Assembly: GCF_024138715.1 (NCBI RefSeq)
Contig: NZ_CP092074.1
Location: 1,922,001 to 1,986,000 of the forward strand
Length of the DNA stretch: 64,000 nucleotides
Reading direction: 5' to 3'
DNA from: Emticicia sp. 21SJ11W-3
GTDB lineage: Bacteria; Bacteroidota; Bacteroidia; Cytophagales; Spirosomataceae
In this document: positions 54,025 through 62,687 of the stretch, one piece after another
Layout: each line of letters starts with the position of its first letter
How positions within the stretch are numbered: position 1 is the stretch's first letter
Made by a program: the position numbers and the translations under genes
The notes under the pieces: generated by a model
What the model saw: the letters and a program-made list of their open reading frames with translations, nothing else
The model's database searches: none
Told to the model about the DNA's origin: nothing

Positions 54025-55180
54025 AACCAGTACCGTGCCAGGTTCGCTTCGTGCATTATTGAAAGGACAATTGGCTTTTTTGAACCAGTATTTTGATGTG
54101 ATAGCGGTGTCAGGCAATGGCAAATCGCTTGAGCATGTAAAAGAAACAGAAGGTGTGCGTACCTTTGCATTAGAGATGCAGAGGCAGATATCCCCGGTAA
54201 ATGATTTTATTTCATTAATAAAGCTCTACCTGCTATTTAAAAAAGAAAAACCACAAATTGTTCATTCTATTACACCTAAAGCCGGTTTGCTATCTATGCT
54301 TGCTGCCAAATTGGCTGGTGTGCCAATCAGGATGCACACTTTTACGGGTCTTATTTTTCCGTCTAAAAAAGGGCGTTTGCAAAAGTTGCTTATAAAAATG
54401 GATCAGCTTTTGTGCTGGGCTGCTACTGATGTATTTCCAGAAGGTGAGGGAGTAAAAAAAGACTTAATCAATTTCGGAATCACCACAAAACCATTAAAAG
54501 TATTAGCAAATGGTAATATTAATGGAATAGATTTTAATTACTACGACCCCGCGGCTTATTCAGACCTTCAAAAACAGGAACTAAGACAATCACTAAACAT
54601 AAATCAGGACGACTTTGTATTTGTTTTTGTTGGCCGGCTGGTAAGAGACAAAGGAATCAATGAACTGGTCGCGGCATTTAAAAACCTGCTGTCGATGGTT
54701 GAAAAAGAGCAGGCAAATAGGTTAAAGTTACTTCTGGTCGGATATTATGAGCAGCATCTTGATCCCTTATTGCCTGAAACAGTTACGGAAATAGAAGATA
54801 ATCAACAGATTATATTTACAGGTGCCCAGTCAGATGTAAGACCTTATTATGCTATATCAGATTGCCTTGTTTTTCCGAGTTACAGAGAGGGTTTCCCTAA
54901 CGTAGTTCTTGAAGCCGGAGCCATGTCTTTACCCAGTATTGTAACAGATATTAGCGGAAGCAATGAAATAATAACAACCGGGTATAACGGAATAATTGTA
55001 CCCAAAAGTGACACTGAATTACTGCTGGAAAACATGCTTTATTTGTTTAAAAACAAAGATGCCAGAACTGAAATGGCCTTCAACAGCAGAAAGAATATAA
55101 TTGAAAAATATGACAGACAATTAGTGTGGAATGCAGTTTTAAACGAATATAATTCTGCTCTGGCTAGTAAAAATATCTGA
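53996..55180 (+). CDS. Family 4 glycosyltransferase
   Basis: A 394-residue GT-B transferase. The N-terminal domain resembles the PglA-type transferases (STVPGSLRALLKGQLAFLN, VHSITPKAGLLSMLAAKLAG); the C-terminal domain has FVFVGRLVRDKGINEL and the E-x7-E motif region FPSYREGFPNVVLEAGAM. Expected to add a sugar onto an undecaprenyl-linked acceptor in the cytoplasm, probably the second sugar of the unit. The start overlaps the beta-helix gene by 29 bp. Confidence 0.9.
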   Translation: MEISKRKVIRTSTVPGSLRALLKGQLAFLNQYFDVIAVSGNGKSLEHVKETEGVRTFALEMQRQISPVNDFISLIKLYLLFKKEKPQIVHSITPKAGLLSMLAAKLAGVPIRMHTFTGLIFPSKKGRLQKLLIKMDQLLCWAATDVFPEGEGVKKDLINFGITTKPLKVLANGNINGIDFNYYDPAAYSDLQKQELRQSLNINQDDFVFVFVGRLVRDKGINELVAAFKNLLSMVEKEQANRLKLLLVGYYEQHLDPLLPETVTEIEDNQQIIFTGAQSDVRPYYAISDCLVFPSYREGFPNVVLEAGAMSLPSIVTDISGSNEIITTGYNGIIVPKSDTELLLENMLYLFKNKDARTEMAFNSRKNIIEKYDRQLVWNAVLNEYNSALASKNI

Positions 55181-55193
55181 AATTAGTTTTAAA

Positions 55194-56480
55194 GTGAAAA
55201 ACATACGCTACTACATTTTCTGGTTGGCCGATTACTTAAAAGGTTCAAAAATCAGGAAACACTATAAAGAAATTGAGAGCATCTATAAAAGCGAACCTGG
55301 GTCGGTAAAGCAAAAAAACAATAGACTATTTGATTTATTAACTTACGCTACTCAAAACACCGCATTTTATAAAGATTGTGATGCCCAGGATTTAGGCACT
55401 TATCCGGTACTTACCAAACAAAGTATTGTGCGTAACATTGAGGCCTTGTTTTCAAGAGAATATGCCGATATTAAGGAATCTCTTAAAACCATGACCACCA
55501 GTGGTTCAACGGGTACCCCGCTTAAGGTATATCAGAACATCGAAAAAGTCAGAAGAAATAAGGCCGATTTATTGTTCTTTTACAAAATTGGTGGTTATGA
55601 TATCGGAGACAGGTTTTATTTCATGCGCACATGGACAAAACTGAACCGGAAATCGGCACTTAACCGATTTTTTGAAAATCTGAAAGAATTTAATCTGATA
55701 AATCTGGATATTGAAGGCGCAAATCAATTTACAGAGAGCATGGTTGCAGACACAAGGCCAAAAGTACTTTTAGCATATGCCTCAACTATCCATGCACTTA
55801 TGGCCAATATCAGAAATGTTAACATAAATTGGCGTATTAAAGCTTTTTTTACTGGCGCTGAGGAGTTACCGGTGAATATAAAGAAGCAGATGCAGGAGAC
55901 ATTCCGGTGTCCTATTATGTCAAGGTATTCAAATCAGGAATGCGGGATTTTAGGGCAGCAACCTATTACCGGAGAAAACTTTTTCAGGTTAAACGAGGGC
56001 AGTTATCATTTCGAGTTTTTAAAGATTGGGTCAGACGAAAACGCAGAAGAAGGAGAAAAAGCAAGGATTGTCATTACAGATTTATTTAACAAGGCAATGC
56101 CAATAATCAGATATGATACCGGTGATATCGGTGTTTTTCGTATTGATCAAGAGGGCAAAAGAATTTTATCTGAAATAAATGGCCGGTATACTGATTTTTT
56201 AAAAACGAATGATGGTAAAATGCTCTCTCCGCATGTAATTACCAATCTGATGTGGGAATATAACCATATCGTCCAATTTCAATTTATTCAGGAGAGCCTC
56301 ACCGCTTTTAAAATGATTTTGAAATATGCAGGTGGAGAAGACATTACAACCATTGCCAAAGACCTGGAAACAAAACTAAGAGATATTTTTGGCCAGCAAA
56401 GTGTAATTGAAATTATCAGAGCAGACGAAATACCGTCTGAGAAGTCAGGAAAAAGAAAGTACATTATTTCTAAAATTTAG
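55194..56480 (+). CDS. CapK/PaaK-like adenylate-forming enzyme 1
   Basis: A 428-residue member of the phenylacetate-CoA ligase-like family, to which CapK proteins of capsule loci belong. The ATP-binding loop is MTTSGSTGTPLKVY (about residue 98); later YSNQECGILGQQP, and YDTGDIGVF with the conserved Asp. No acyl-carrier domain is present. It starts with GTG, aligned with the ATG-initiated paralogue next door (both begin with KxIRYYIFW). It probably activates a carboxylate for transfer to the polysaccharide or to a sugar-nucleotide. Start codon GTG is 14 bp after the previous stop. Confidence 0.87.
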   Translation: MKNIRYYIFWLADYLKGSKIRKHYKEIESIYKSEPGSVKQKNNRLFDLLTYATQNTAFYKDCDAQDLGTYPVLTKQSIVRNIEALFSREYADIKESLKTMTTSGSTGTPLKVYQNIEKVRRNKADLLFFYKIGGYDIGDRFYFMRTWTKLNRKSALNRFFENLKEFNLINLDIEGANQFTESMVADTRPKVLLAYASTIHALMANIRNVNINWRIKAFFTGAEELPVNIKKQMQETFRCPIMSRYSNQECGILGQQPITGENFFRLNEGSYHFEFLKIGSDENAEEGEKARIVITDLFNKAMPIIRYDTGDIGVFRIDQEGKRILSEINGRYTDFLKTNDGKMLSPHVITNLMWEYNHIVQFQFIQESLTAFKMILKYAGGEDITTIAKDLETKLRDIFGQQSVIEIIRADEIPSEKSGKRKYIISKI

Positions 56481-56553
56481 CGCGTGTGGTTGGTGTTGTT
56501 AGTTTAGCCGGGCTTCAAAAACCTGAGGCAATTAAATTTCCTGCTTGTTAATA

Positions 56554-57855
56554 ATGAAAGACATAAGGTATTATATTTTTTGGATTTCAGATTTTCTGAG
56601 GGGCTCACCCGTTTACAAGCACTTTAGAGAGGTAAGAGATATTAATAAAAATGAACCTTTGTTCGAAGTAATAAAGAATAGAAGGTTATCGTCAATATTG
56701 TCGTATGCCGCCGCTAACTCTCCTTTTTACAGTCGTTTTAACCATCAAAGCATTGAATCGTTTCCTGTTTTGAAGAAAAAGGATTTTCAAGACAACATGG
56801 ATTCAATGTTCTCTCGCCAGTATCTGAATCTGAAAGACAGATTGAAAAAAATGTCTACCAGTGGGTCAAGTGGTATTCCGTTCAAGATTTTTCAGGATTC
56901 TGATAAAGCCGCAAGAAATAAGGCAGATCTGCTTTATTTTTACGAGCTCGGTGGTTATCATCCCGGAGACAGAATCTACTCAATGAGAATCTGGAATGAC
57001 TTGAATCAAAGAAGCAGTTGGACACAGCTCAAAGAGAATTTCCGTATGTTTGATACCTCTGAAATTGACGATAGCGGAGCCCGGAATTTTGTTAAAACCA
57101 TGCTTGCCGATACCAATTCGAAGGTGTTATTGTCTTATGCCTCTTCATTTGTAAGTTTAATGAATCATATCAGCCCAGGTGAATACAGATGGAATATTAA
57201 GGCAATTTTTACTGGTGCAGAAGAGCTACCAGCCGACACCAGGCGTAAAATGCTTGAGCTATTCAAATGCCCGGTTATTTCAAGATATTCTAATCAGGAA
57301 AACGGTATTCTTGCGCAACAGCCTGCAACCGGAGGAGATTTTTTTTGTCTCAATGAGGCCAGTTATTATTTTGAGTTCCTGAAAACTGATTCGGATGCAC
57401 CTGCCTCTGCGGGGGAAGAAGCCCGTATTGTAGTTACCGATTTGTTTAACAAGGCAGTGCCGATGATCAGGTACGATACCGGAGATATAGGTAGATTCCA
57501 ATTACAAGAAGATGGCAGAAGGGTACTTACAGAAATTAGCGGCAGAAAACTAGACTTTCTGAAAACCACTGATGGCAAAACCATTTCACCTTATGCAGTA
57601 ACAATTCTAATGCGAGAACTCTTCAATTTGAATGATAACATTAGTCAGTATCAATTCATTCAGGAAACCGAATTGCATTTTACCTTGAAAATAGCTTACA
57701 AGAAAAAAGATAAACCAACTATTGATGAAAATGCAATGGTCGAAAAACTGAAAATGATTTTTGGTAAGGAGAGCATAATTTCAATAATGACAGAATTTAG
57801 CATTCCGATGGAACCCTCTGGTAAAAGAAAATACATTGTTTCGAAACTCGGATAG
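56554..57855 (+). CDS. CapK/PaaK-like adenylate-forming enzyme 2
   Basis: A 433-residue paralogue of the preceding gene product, similar over the full length (KDIRYYIFWISDFLRG, MSTSGSSGIPFKIFQ, YSNQENGILAQQP, YDTGDIGRF). The loop has SSGIP where its neighbour has STGTP. Two diverged copies in tandem suggest activation of two different acids, or a heteromeric pair. An ATG at 56554 is chosen; the same frame could start 3 codons upstream. A 73-bp gap separates it from the first copy. Confidence 0.86.
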   Translation: MKDIRYYIFWISDFLRGSPVYKHFREVRDINKNEPLFEVIKNRRLSSILSYAAANSPFYSRFNHQSIESFPVLKKKDFQDNMDSMFSRQYLNLKDRLKKMSTSGSSGIPFKIFQDSDKAARNKADLLYFYELGGYHPGDRIYSMRIWNDLNQRSSWTQLKENFRMFDTSEIDDSGARNFVKTMLADTNSKVLLSYASSFVSLMNHISPGEYRWNIKAIFTGAEELPADTRRKMLELFKCPVISRYSNQENGILAQQPATGGDFFCLNEASYYFEFLKTDSDAPASAGEEARIVVTDLFNKAVPMIRYDTGDIGRFQLQEDGRRVLTEISGRKLDFLKTTDGKTISPYAVTILMRELFNLNDNISQYQFIQETELHFTLKIAYKKKDKPTIDENAMVEKLKMIFGKESIISIMTEFSIPMEPSGKRKYIVSKLG

Positions 57856-57886
57856 GTAAATCTGTTCTAAAATCATTGTAAAATGT

Positions 57887-58915
57887 ATGAATATAAACTC
57901 AATTATTAAGTTTGCTTTCTACTTTTTGCTGGATTCTGACCGGAAGCCGATTTTTGCAATGCTGAAAGATATCAGGGCTTTGAAGAGCCAATACAATTAC
58001 AACCAGATGAGCCATTATTTTACATGCCTGATGTACAAAAAGAATTCTGGTATAGTAAGCGGTTATTTAAGTAGAGAGGAGCTATTGACGATACCAGAAA
58101 AATTTCATCTGCACAATGGGTATCATCCTGTATTGAGCAATAAGATTGCTTTCAGAATGTACCTTCAAAAAAAGGGTTTACCCCTTGTAAAATTTCTGGG
58201 AGAAATAAAGCACAATACAATCATCAGCGATTCCGGGGAATTGATACCTTTAGCTGATACATTTAAAGTACAGTCCGTTGTTCATAGCTGGCTTGAAAAG
58301 CACGGGAGTATATTTATTAAACAGGCAAATGGGCTTGGAGGGAAAGGCATTTTTAAATTTGAAAAGGGCCAAACTATTAACCTCTCATTATTGCCCTCCC
58401 ATGAAGCGTATATTATTGAGGTTGGTATTAACCAGCATAACCTTTTAAATAACATCAACCCGAATTGTGTAAGCACACTAAGAGTCAGCACTTTTTACAG
58501 TCAGGGTAAAGTAGTTATGCTAAGTAGTTTCCTGAAAATGGGTACCGGGAATTCTTTTGTTGATAATGGCGCCATGGGAGGTATTTTTGTAAATTATGAC
58601 ATACAAAAAAATGAGCTTGACGAAGTGGCCTACCAGCTGCCCAAATGCGGAGGGCGTTCATTTTTTCAGCATCCGAATACTGGTTTTCTTTTCAAAGGAT
58701 GTACCCTGCCTTATCCAGGGGCTATTATTAACCTGGTAACCGAGGCCGCACTGGCGTTTCCGGACAAAGAAATTATAGGTTGGGATATTGCCTATACTAA
58801 CCATGGGCCAGTAATTGTAGAGGGCAATAATAATCCGGATCTGACCATGACCCAAATTTGTGCGAAGGGAATCAAGAATAATCCTGATTTCAAATTGGCC
58901 TATAATTTACCATAG
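57887..58915 (+). CDS. Sugar-transfer-associated ATP-grasp protein
   Basis: A 342-residue protein matching the sugar-transfer-associated ATP-grasp family (PF14397). Characteristic segments are FIKQANGLGGKGIFKFE (ATP-binding Lys and Gly loop), INPNCVSTLRVSTF, NGAMGGIFVNYD, and the metal/ATP-binding end IIGWDIAYTNHGPVIVEGNNNPDL. The family is thought to ligate a carboxylate to an amine, perhaps decorating a sugar. Together with the two CapK-like enzymes it points to an acylated or amino-acylated glycan. The start ATG follows the CapK-like gene by 31 bp. Confidence 0.85.
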   Translation: MNINSIIKFAFYFLLDSDRKPIFAMLKDIRALKSQYNYNQMSHYFTCLMYKKNSGIVSGYLSREELLTIPEKFHLHNGYHPVLSNKIAFRMYLQKKGLPLVKFLGEIKHNTIISDSGELIPLADTFKVQSVVHSWLEKHGSIFIKQANGLGGKGIFKFEKGQTINLSLLPSHEAYIIEVGINQHNLLNNINPNCVSTLRVSTFYSQGKVVMLSSFLKMGTGNSFVDNGAMGGIFVNYDIQKNELDEVAYQLPKCGGRSFFQHPNTGFLFKGCTLPYPGAIINLVTEAALAFPDKEIIGWDIAYTNHGPVIVEGNNNPDLTMTQICAKGIKNNPDFKLAYNLP

Positions 58916-59120
58916 TTGCCTTAACAGTTAACCTTATTTTTAGTGCCAGGTATGTTTTGAGTAGCCGTGATATTGAGTATTAAAAATATTACATTAAAAA
59001 AATTAAGTAATAATGCTTAGTTAATCTGTTTATTTTTTCTATTTTTAAATAAATATTAAACCCGCTCACTAAAGTTTTACGTTTTTCAGAGATTTTTACG
59101 TATAGACGTAATTCTTTAAT

Positions 59121-59768
59121 ATGAGCTTATTGTTCCCAAAAATGTATCGATTTTTTTTCAAGCGATTCTTTGACATCTTTTTTTCTTTTTTTGGGTTATT
59201 GATTTTTAGCCCAGTTTTTTTAGTCATTACTGTCTGTTTGTATTTTGTAAATGAAGGAAAACCGTTTTTTTTTCAGAAAAGACCGGGAAAAAATGGGAAG
59301 ATATTTTCAATTATCAAGTTCAAATCAATGAATGAAAAAAAAGATGCCAATGGTGAATTACTGCCGGATAACCAAAGACTAACCGGGATAGGGGCATTTA
59401 TCCGCAACGCATCGCTTGACGAAATACCCCAGTTGATAAATGTTCTGAAAGGTGACATGAGCCTTATTGGCCCCAGACCATTGCTGATAAGATATCTGGA
59501 TTATTACAATGATTTTGAAAAAAGAAGGCATGAGGTTAGACCTGGTATAACCGGCTGGGCGCAAATAAATGGCCGTAATGCTATTTCATGGTCCAGAAAA
59601 TTTGAATTAGACGTGTACTATGTCGATCATCTCTCTTTATGGTTTGATATCAAAATTCTATTTAAAACTATAAAAAAAGTACTTTCTTCTGATGACATTG
59701 CGCTTGTACCCATAGAGCAATTTTTTAATGAAAAGATTAGAAATAATGAAAGTGAAGAAGTTAAGTAG
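59121..59768 (+). CDS. Initiating undecaprenyl-phosphate sugar transferase
   Basis: A 215-residue monotopic phosphoglycosyl transferase of the PglC/WcaJ type. One re-entrant hydrophobic helix (RFFDIFFSFFGLLIFSPVFLV, about 15-38) is followed by FQKRPGKNGKIFSIIKFKSM, the catalytic pair in NASLDEIPQLINVLKGDMS, IGPRPLL and RPGITGWAQINGRN. It should transfer a sugar-1-phosphate to undecaprenyl phosphate, starting repeat-unit assembly. A 205-bp gap precedes it, so it may open a second transcription unit of the locus. Overlaps the acetyltransferase gene by 23 bp. Confidence 0.94.
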   Translation: MSLLFPKMYRFFFKRFFDIFFSFFGLLIFSPVFLVITVCLYFVNEGKPFFFQKRPGKNGKIFSIIKFKSMNEKKDANGELLPDNQRLTGIGAFIRNASLDEIPQLINVLKGDMSLIGPRPLLIRYLDYYNDFEKRRHEVRPGITGWAQINGRNAISWSRKFELDVYYVDHLSLWFDIKILFKTIKKVLSSDDIALVPIEQFFNEKIRNNESEEVK

Positions 59769-60279
59769 CACCCATTTAGAGAACCGTTTGGCCTGGTTAA
59801 ATCATCCTGACGTTTACCAGTACATGAATATGCAGTATCCTTTAACTTTTGAGGAGATGGACAGTTGGTATGATAGAATTAAAGGTAATCAGCTGCGGAT
59901 AGATTTGGTTTTTGAAGAAGAAAATGAAGTGGTAGCTATGACCGGGTTAACAAATATTGATTTTGCTGATGGTTTGGCCGAGTATTATATTCTGGTTAAT
60001 CCTGATAAACAGGGCCAGGGTTTTGGTAAATTTTCTACCCAATTTACTACAAACTATGCATTTAATAAATTCAATCTCAATAAAATTTATTTGTATACAA
60101 ACAGCTATAACGAAAGGGCAAATAAACTTTATTTAAATCTAGGATTTCAACAGGAGGGCTTACTCAGAAAGCATAAATTCAAAAATGGCGGCTTCATTGA
60201 CCGCTGTATTTTTGGCCTTTTAAAAGATGATTGGAAACAACAGTCGTATTCATCCGACATTGTTTCTTTAACATTTTAA
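59746..60279 (+). CDS. GNAT family N-acetyltransferase
   Basis: A 177-residue acetyltransferase of the RimJ/RimL-like GNAT group. It shows YYILVNPDKQGQGFGKFST (acetyl-CoA loop QGQGFG) and KIYLYTNSYNERANKLYLNLGFQQEGLLRKHKF, read in pieces as the C-terminal strand and helix. The position right behind the initiating transferase suggests N-acetylation of an amino-sugar nucleotide. The ATG at 59746 is chosen since the sequence MKVKKLSSTHLENRLAWL opens the fold; an ATG 18 bp upstream is possible. Confidence 0.87.
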   Translation: MKVKKLSSTHLENRLAWLNHPDVYQYMNMQYPLTFEEMDSWYDRIKGNQLRIDLVFEEENEVVAMTGLTNIDFADGLAEYYILVNPDKQGQGFGKFSTQFTTNYAFNKFNLNKIYLYTNSYNERANKLYLNLGFQQEGLLRKHKFKNGGFIDRCIFGLLKDDWKQQSYSSDIVSLTF

Positions 60280-60389
60280 TAGGTCTCATATCAGTGCTGT
60301 GGCTATTTTGCTTTAAACTATAAATGCTGTTTCTTTTACAAATATTTACCTATTAGTGTAGGAAACATATTTGATTTTAATGATTTAAG

Positions 60390-61406
60390 ATGAATATTTT
60401 GTTCACTTGCGCAGGCCGAAGAAACTATCTGATTAATTATTTTAAGGAGGCCTTAAAAGGTAGCGGAAAGGTGTACGCTACCGATTCAAACCTTACAGCC
60501 GCGGCCCTTGCAGAAGCCGACGTGGCTATTCATGTGCCGTCTATTTATGATGATACATATATTGATACCATTCTTGAAATTGTAAAAAAGAACGATATCA
60601 AGGCGGTTATCCCTCTCATTGACCTTGAATTGCCCTTATTGGCGGCTTCAAAGGAGCTTTTTAGTAAAATAAATGTTCAGGTAATTGTTTCCTCTGCCTC
60701 AGTAATTGATATTACCTTTGATAAGTTGCAGACTATCCGATTTCTTGAGACGGCGGGGCTGGCGTCTCCCCAAACTTTTGTGAGTCTGGATGATGCAAAA
60801 GATGCGATAGAAAATGGAAGCCTGCGTTTTCCGGTAATTCTGAAACCAAGATGGGGAAGTGGTTCTATTGGAATAGACATTGCAGAAGATAGCACAGAAC
60901 TTGAACTAGCCTATCAACTCCTGACCAAGCGGTTATCAAGAACAATACTGGCCAAAGCAAATAGTGGAAATGAGGATGCTGCCATTTTGATTCAGGAGAA
61001 AATTACAGGAGTAGAATTTGGAATTGATGTGCTTAACAACCTCAACGGAGAATATATTGGAACCTTCGCCAGAAAAAAAATTGGAATGCGCTCCGGTTCA
61101 ACCGACAAAGCCGTATCGGTTCTGAATAGTGAGCTCGAATCAATAGGCCAGCGCATAGGAAGCCATTTGAAACATATCGGTAATTTAGACTGCGATGTGC
61201 TCAAATCCGGAGATAACTATTACGTTATTGATTTAAATCCCAGATTCGGAGGCGGATACCCTTTCTCACATCTGGCAGGTGTTAATACTCCGGCAATTTA
61301 CCTTGAATGGCTCGCCAATGGTAATAGCATTGATCAATACATCAATTATATGCCCGGCGTATTGCATGCCAAATATGATAAACTTATAAGAATTAACACT
61401 CCTTAA
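60390..61406 (+). CDS. ATP-grasp protein 1 (CarB/PylC-like)
   Basis: A 338-residue ATP-dependent carboxylate-amine ligase type protein. The N-terminal preATP-grasp domain starts MNILFTCAGRRNYLINYF; ATP-grasp parts are FPVILKPRWGSGSIGI and the metal-binding YYVIDLNPRFGGGYPFSH. Such genes next to a PglC-type transferase are typical of Bacteroidota surface-glycan loci, presumably adding an amino acid to a sugar. It shares architecture with the next-but-135-bp gene, which looks like a paralogue. Confidence 0.88.
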   Translation: MNILFTCAGRRNYLINYFKEALKGSGKVYATDSNLTAAALAEADVAIHVPSIYDDTYIDTILEIVKKNDIKAVIPLIDLELPLLAASKELFSKINVQVIVSSASVIDITFDKLQTIRFLETAGLASPQTFVSLDDAKDAIENGSLRFPVILKPRWGSGSIGIDIAEDSTELELAYQLLTKRLSRTILAKANSGNEDAAILIQEKITGVEFGIDVLNNLNGEYIGTFARKKIGMRSGSTDKAVSVLNSELESIGQRIGSHLKHIGNLDCDVLKSGDNYYVIDLNPRFGGGYPFSHLAGVNTPAIYLEWLANGNSIDQYINYMPGVLHAKYDKLIRINTP

Positions 61407-61574
61407 CTTCTTTTTTTGAGCCTCTACGGCTACACTCACCAAACATTCTTGCTTTTAAGAAACTAGTTGATTTGAATTATCAGATTCGGCGAGTATCTTT
61501 AAACCAATATGTAGATTATTCAATCGCTTTCTTTATTCAAGATGGAGTTTGAGTATAAAAATCACCAACCAAAA

Positions 61575-62600
61575 ATGAATGCTATATTATTCTGCTCTGT
61601 GGGCAGGAGAGTCAGACTGCTGAAAGATTTAAGAAAATCTCAAAAAGACCTAAGTATCGTAGCAATTGATAAAAATCCATTCGCTCCGGCTTTATTTGCG
61701 GCAGACCGCCATTTTATTCCACCGGCAATAACTGACGGCCAGTACATTGAGTACCTGCTAGATTTGTGCCAATCTGAAGGTATTTCGGCAATTACTACGC
61801 TTATTGACCCTGAAATTGAGATACTCGGGAAAAACAGACATAGATTTATCGAAAACGGTGTTTTGCCCTTGGTGCCTACAGAAGAAACCGCAAGTATATG
61901 CTATGATAAGTACCGAATGTTTGAGTATTTACAAGCGCATCAGATACCAACCATTCTGACTTACCGTACTTATGAAAATTTTGTGGAGGGTCTTAATAAT
62001 GGAGAGATTTCTTTTCCTGTTTTTATAAAACCCAGAAAAGGAAGCGGAAGCATAGGAGCTGCAAAAATTAATGACCTTAACGAACTGAAACAAAGGCTTG
62101 AAAATGCACAAACCGACTACATTATACAGCCATTGATGACAGGCCTTGACTTGGATGTAGATGTTTATGTTGATTGTATAAGCGGTAAACCTGTTTCTAT
62201 ATTTTCAAAGCGAAAAATAGAATCGCGTGCCGGAGGAGCCATCAAAACAGTATCTTTTAATGACATCAATCTGGTTAATTTTGTAAAGAAAGTAATAAGT
62301 AAGTTTGAGTTTTACGGGCCCATAGACATAGACTTATTTTATGTAAATGGTCAGTATTATTTGTCTGAAATTAATCCGAGATTCGGCGGGGGTTATCCTC
62401 ATGCCTTTGGTGCCGGTGTTGACTTCTTCCGGCTTATTGTTAATAATCTGAACGGCATAGAAAACATTGAGCAGATTGGAAATTATGAAGACGATGTCAT
62501 GATGTTGATGTATGAAGATTTCATAATAGAAAAAAAATCAGACTTAATTCAATCGGCCTCTAAAGTACAGCCACTTACTATTGAAATGAATCTGATTTAA
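61575..62600 (+). CDS. ATP-grasp protein 2 (CarB/PylC-like)
   Basis: A 341-residue paralogue of the preceding ATP-grasp protein, with MNAILFCSVGRRVRLLKDL, FPVFIKPRKGSGSIGAAKIN and YLSEINPRFGGGYPHAFGAG. The start was set at the ATG at 61575, since homologues open with MNILF-like sequence; an ATG 33 bp upstream adds a non-conserved stretch. Two similar ligases next to each other could add successive residues. Last gene of the polysaccharide locus. Confidence 0.87.
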   Translation: MNAILFCSVGRRVRLLKDLRKSQKDLSIVAIDKNPFAPALFAADRHFIPPAITDGQYIEYLLDLCQSEGISAITTLIDPEIEILGKNRHRFIENGVLPLVPTEETASICYDKYRMFEYLQAHQIPTILTYRTYENFVEGLNNGEISFPVFIKPRKGSGSIGAAKINDLNELKQRLENAQTDYIIQPLMTGLDLDVDVYVDCISGKPVSIFSKRKIESRAGGAIKTVSFNDINLVNFVKKVISKFEFYGPIDIDLFYVNGQYYLSEINPRFGGGYPHAFGAGVDFFRLIVNNLNGIENIEQIGNYEDDVMMLMYEDFIIEKKSDLIQSASKVQPLTIEMNLI

Positions 62601-62687
62601 ATAAGTATGTTGCTTGTTGGCAGACGAGACGCCATATCAGGCCACAATTTAAAAAAGAGTTAGGTATTCATTAGAAGCACAAAAGCT

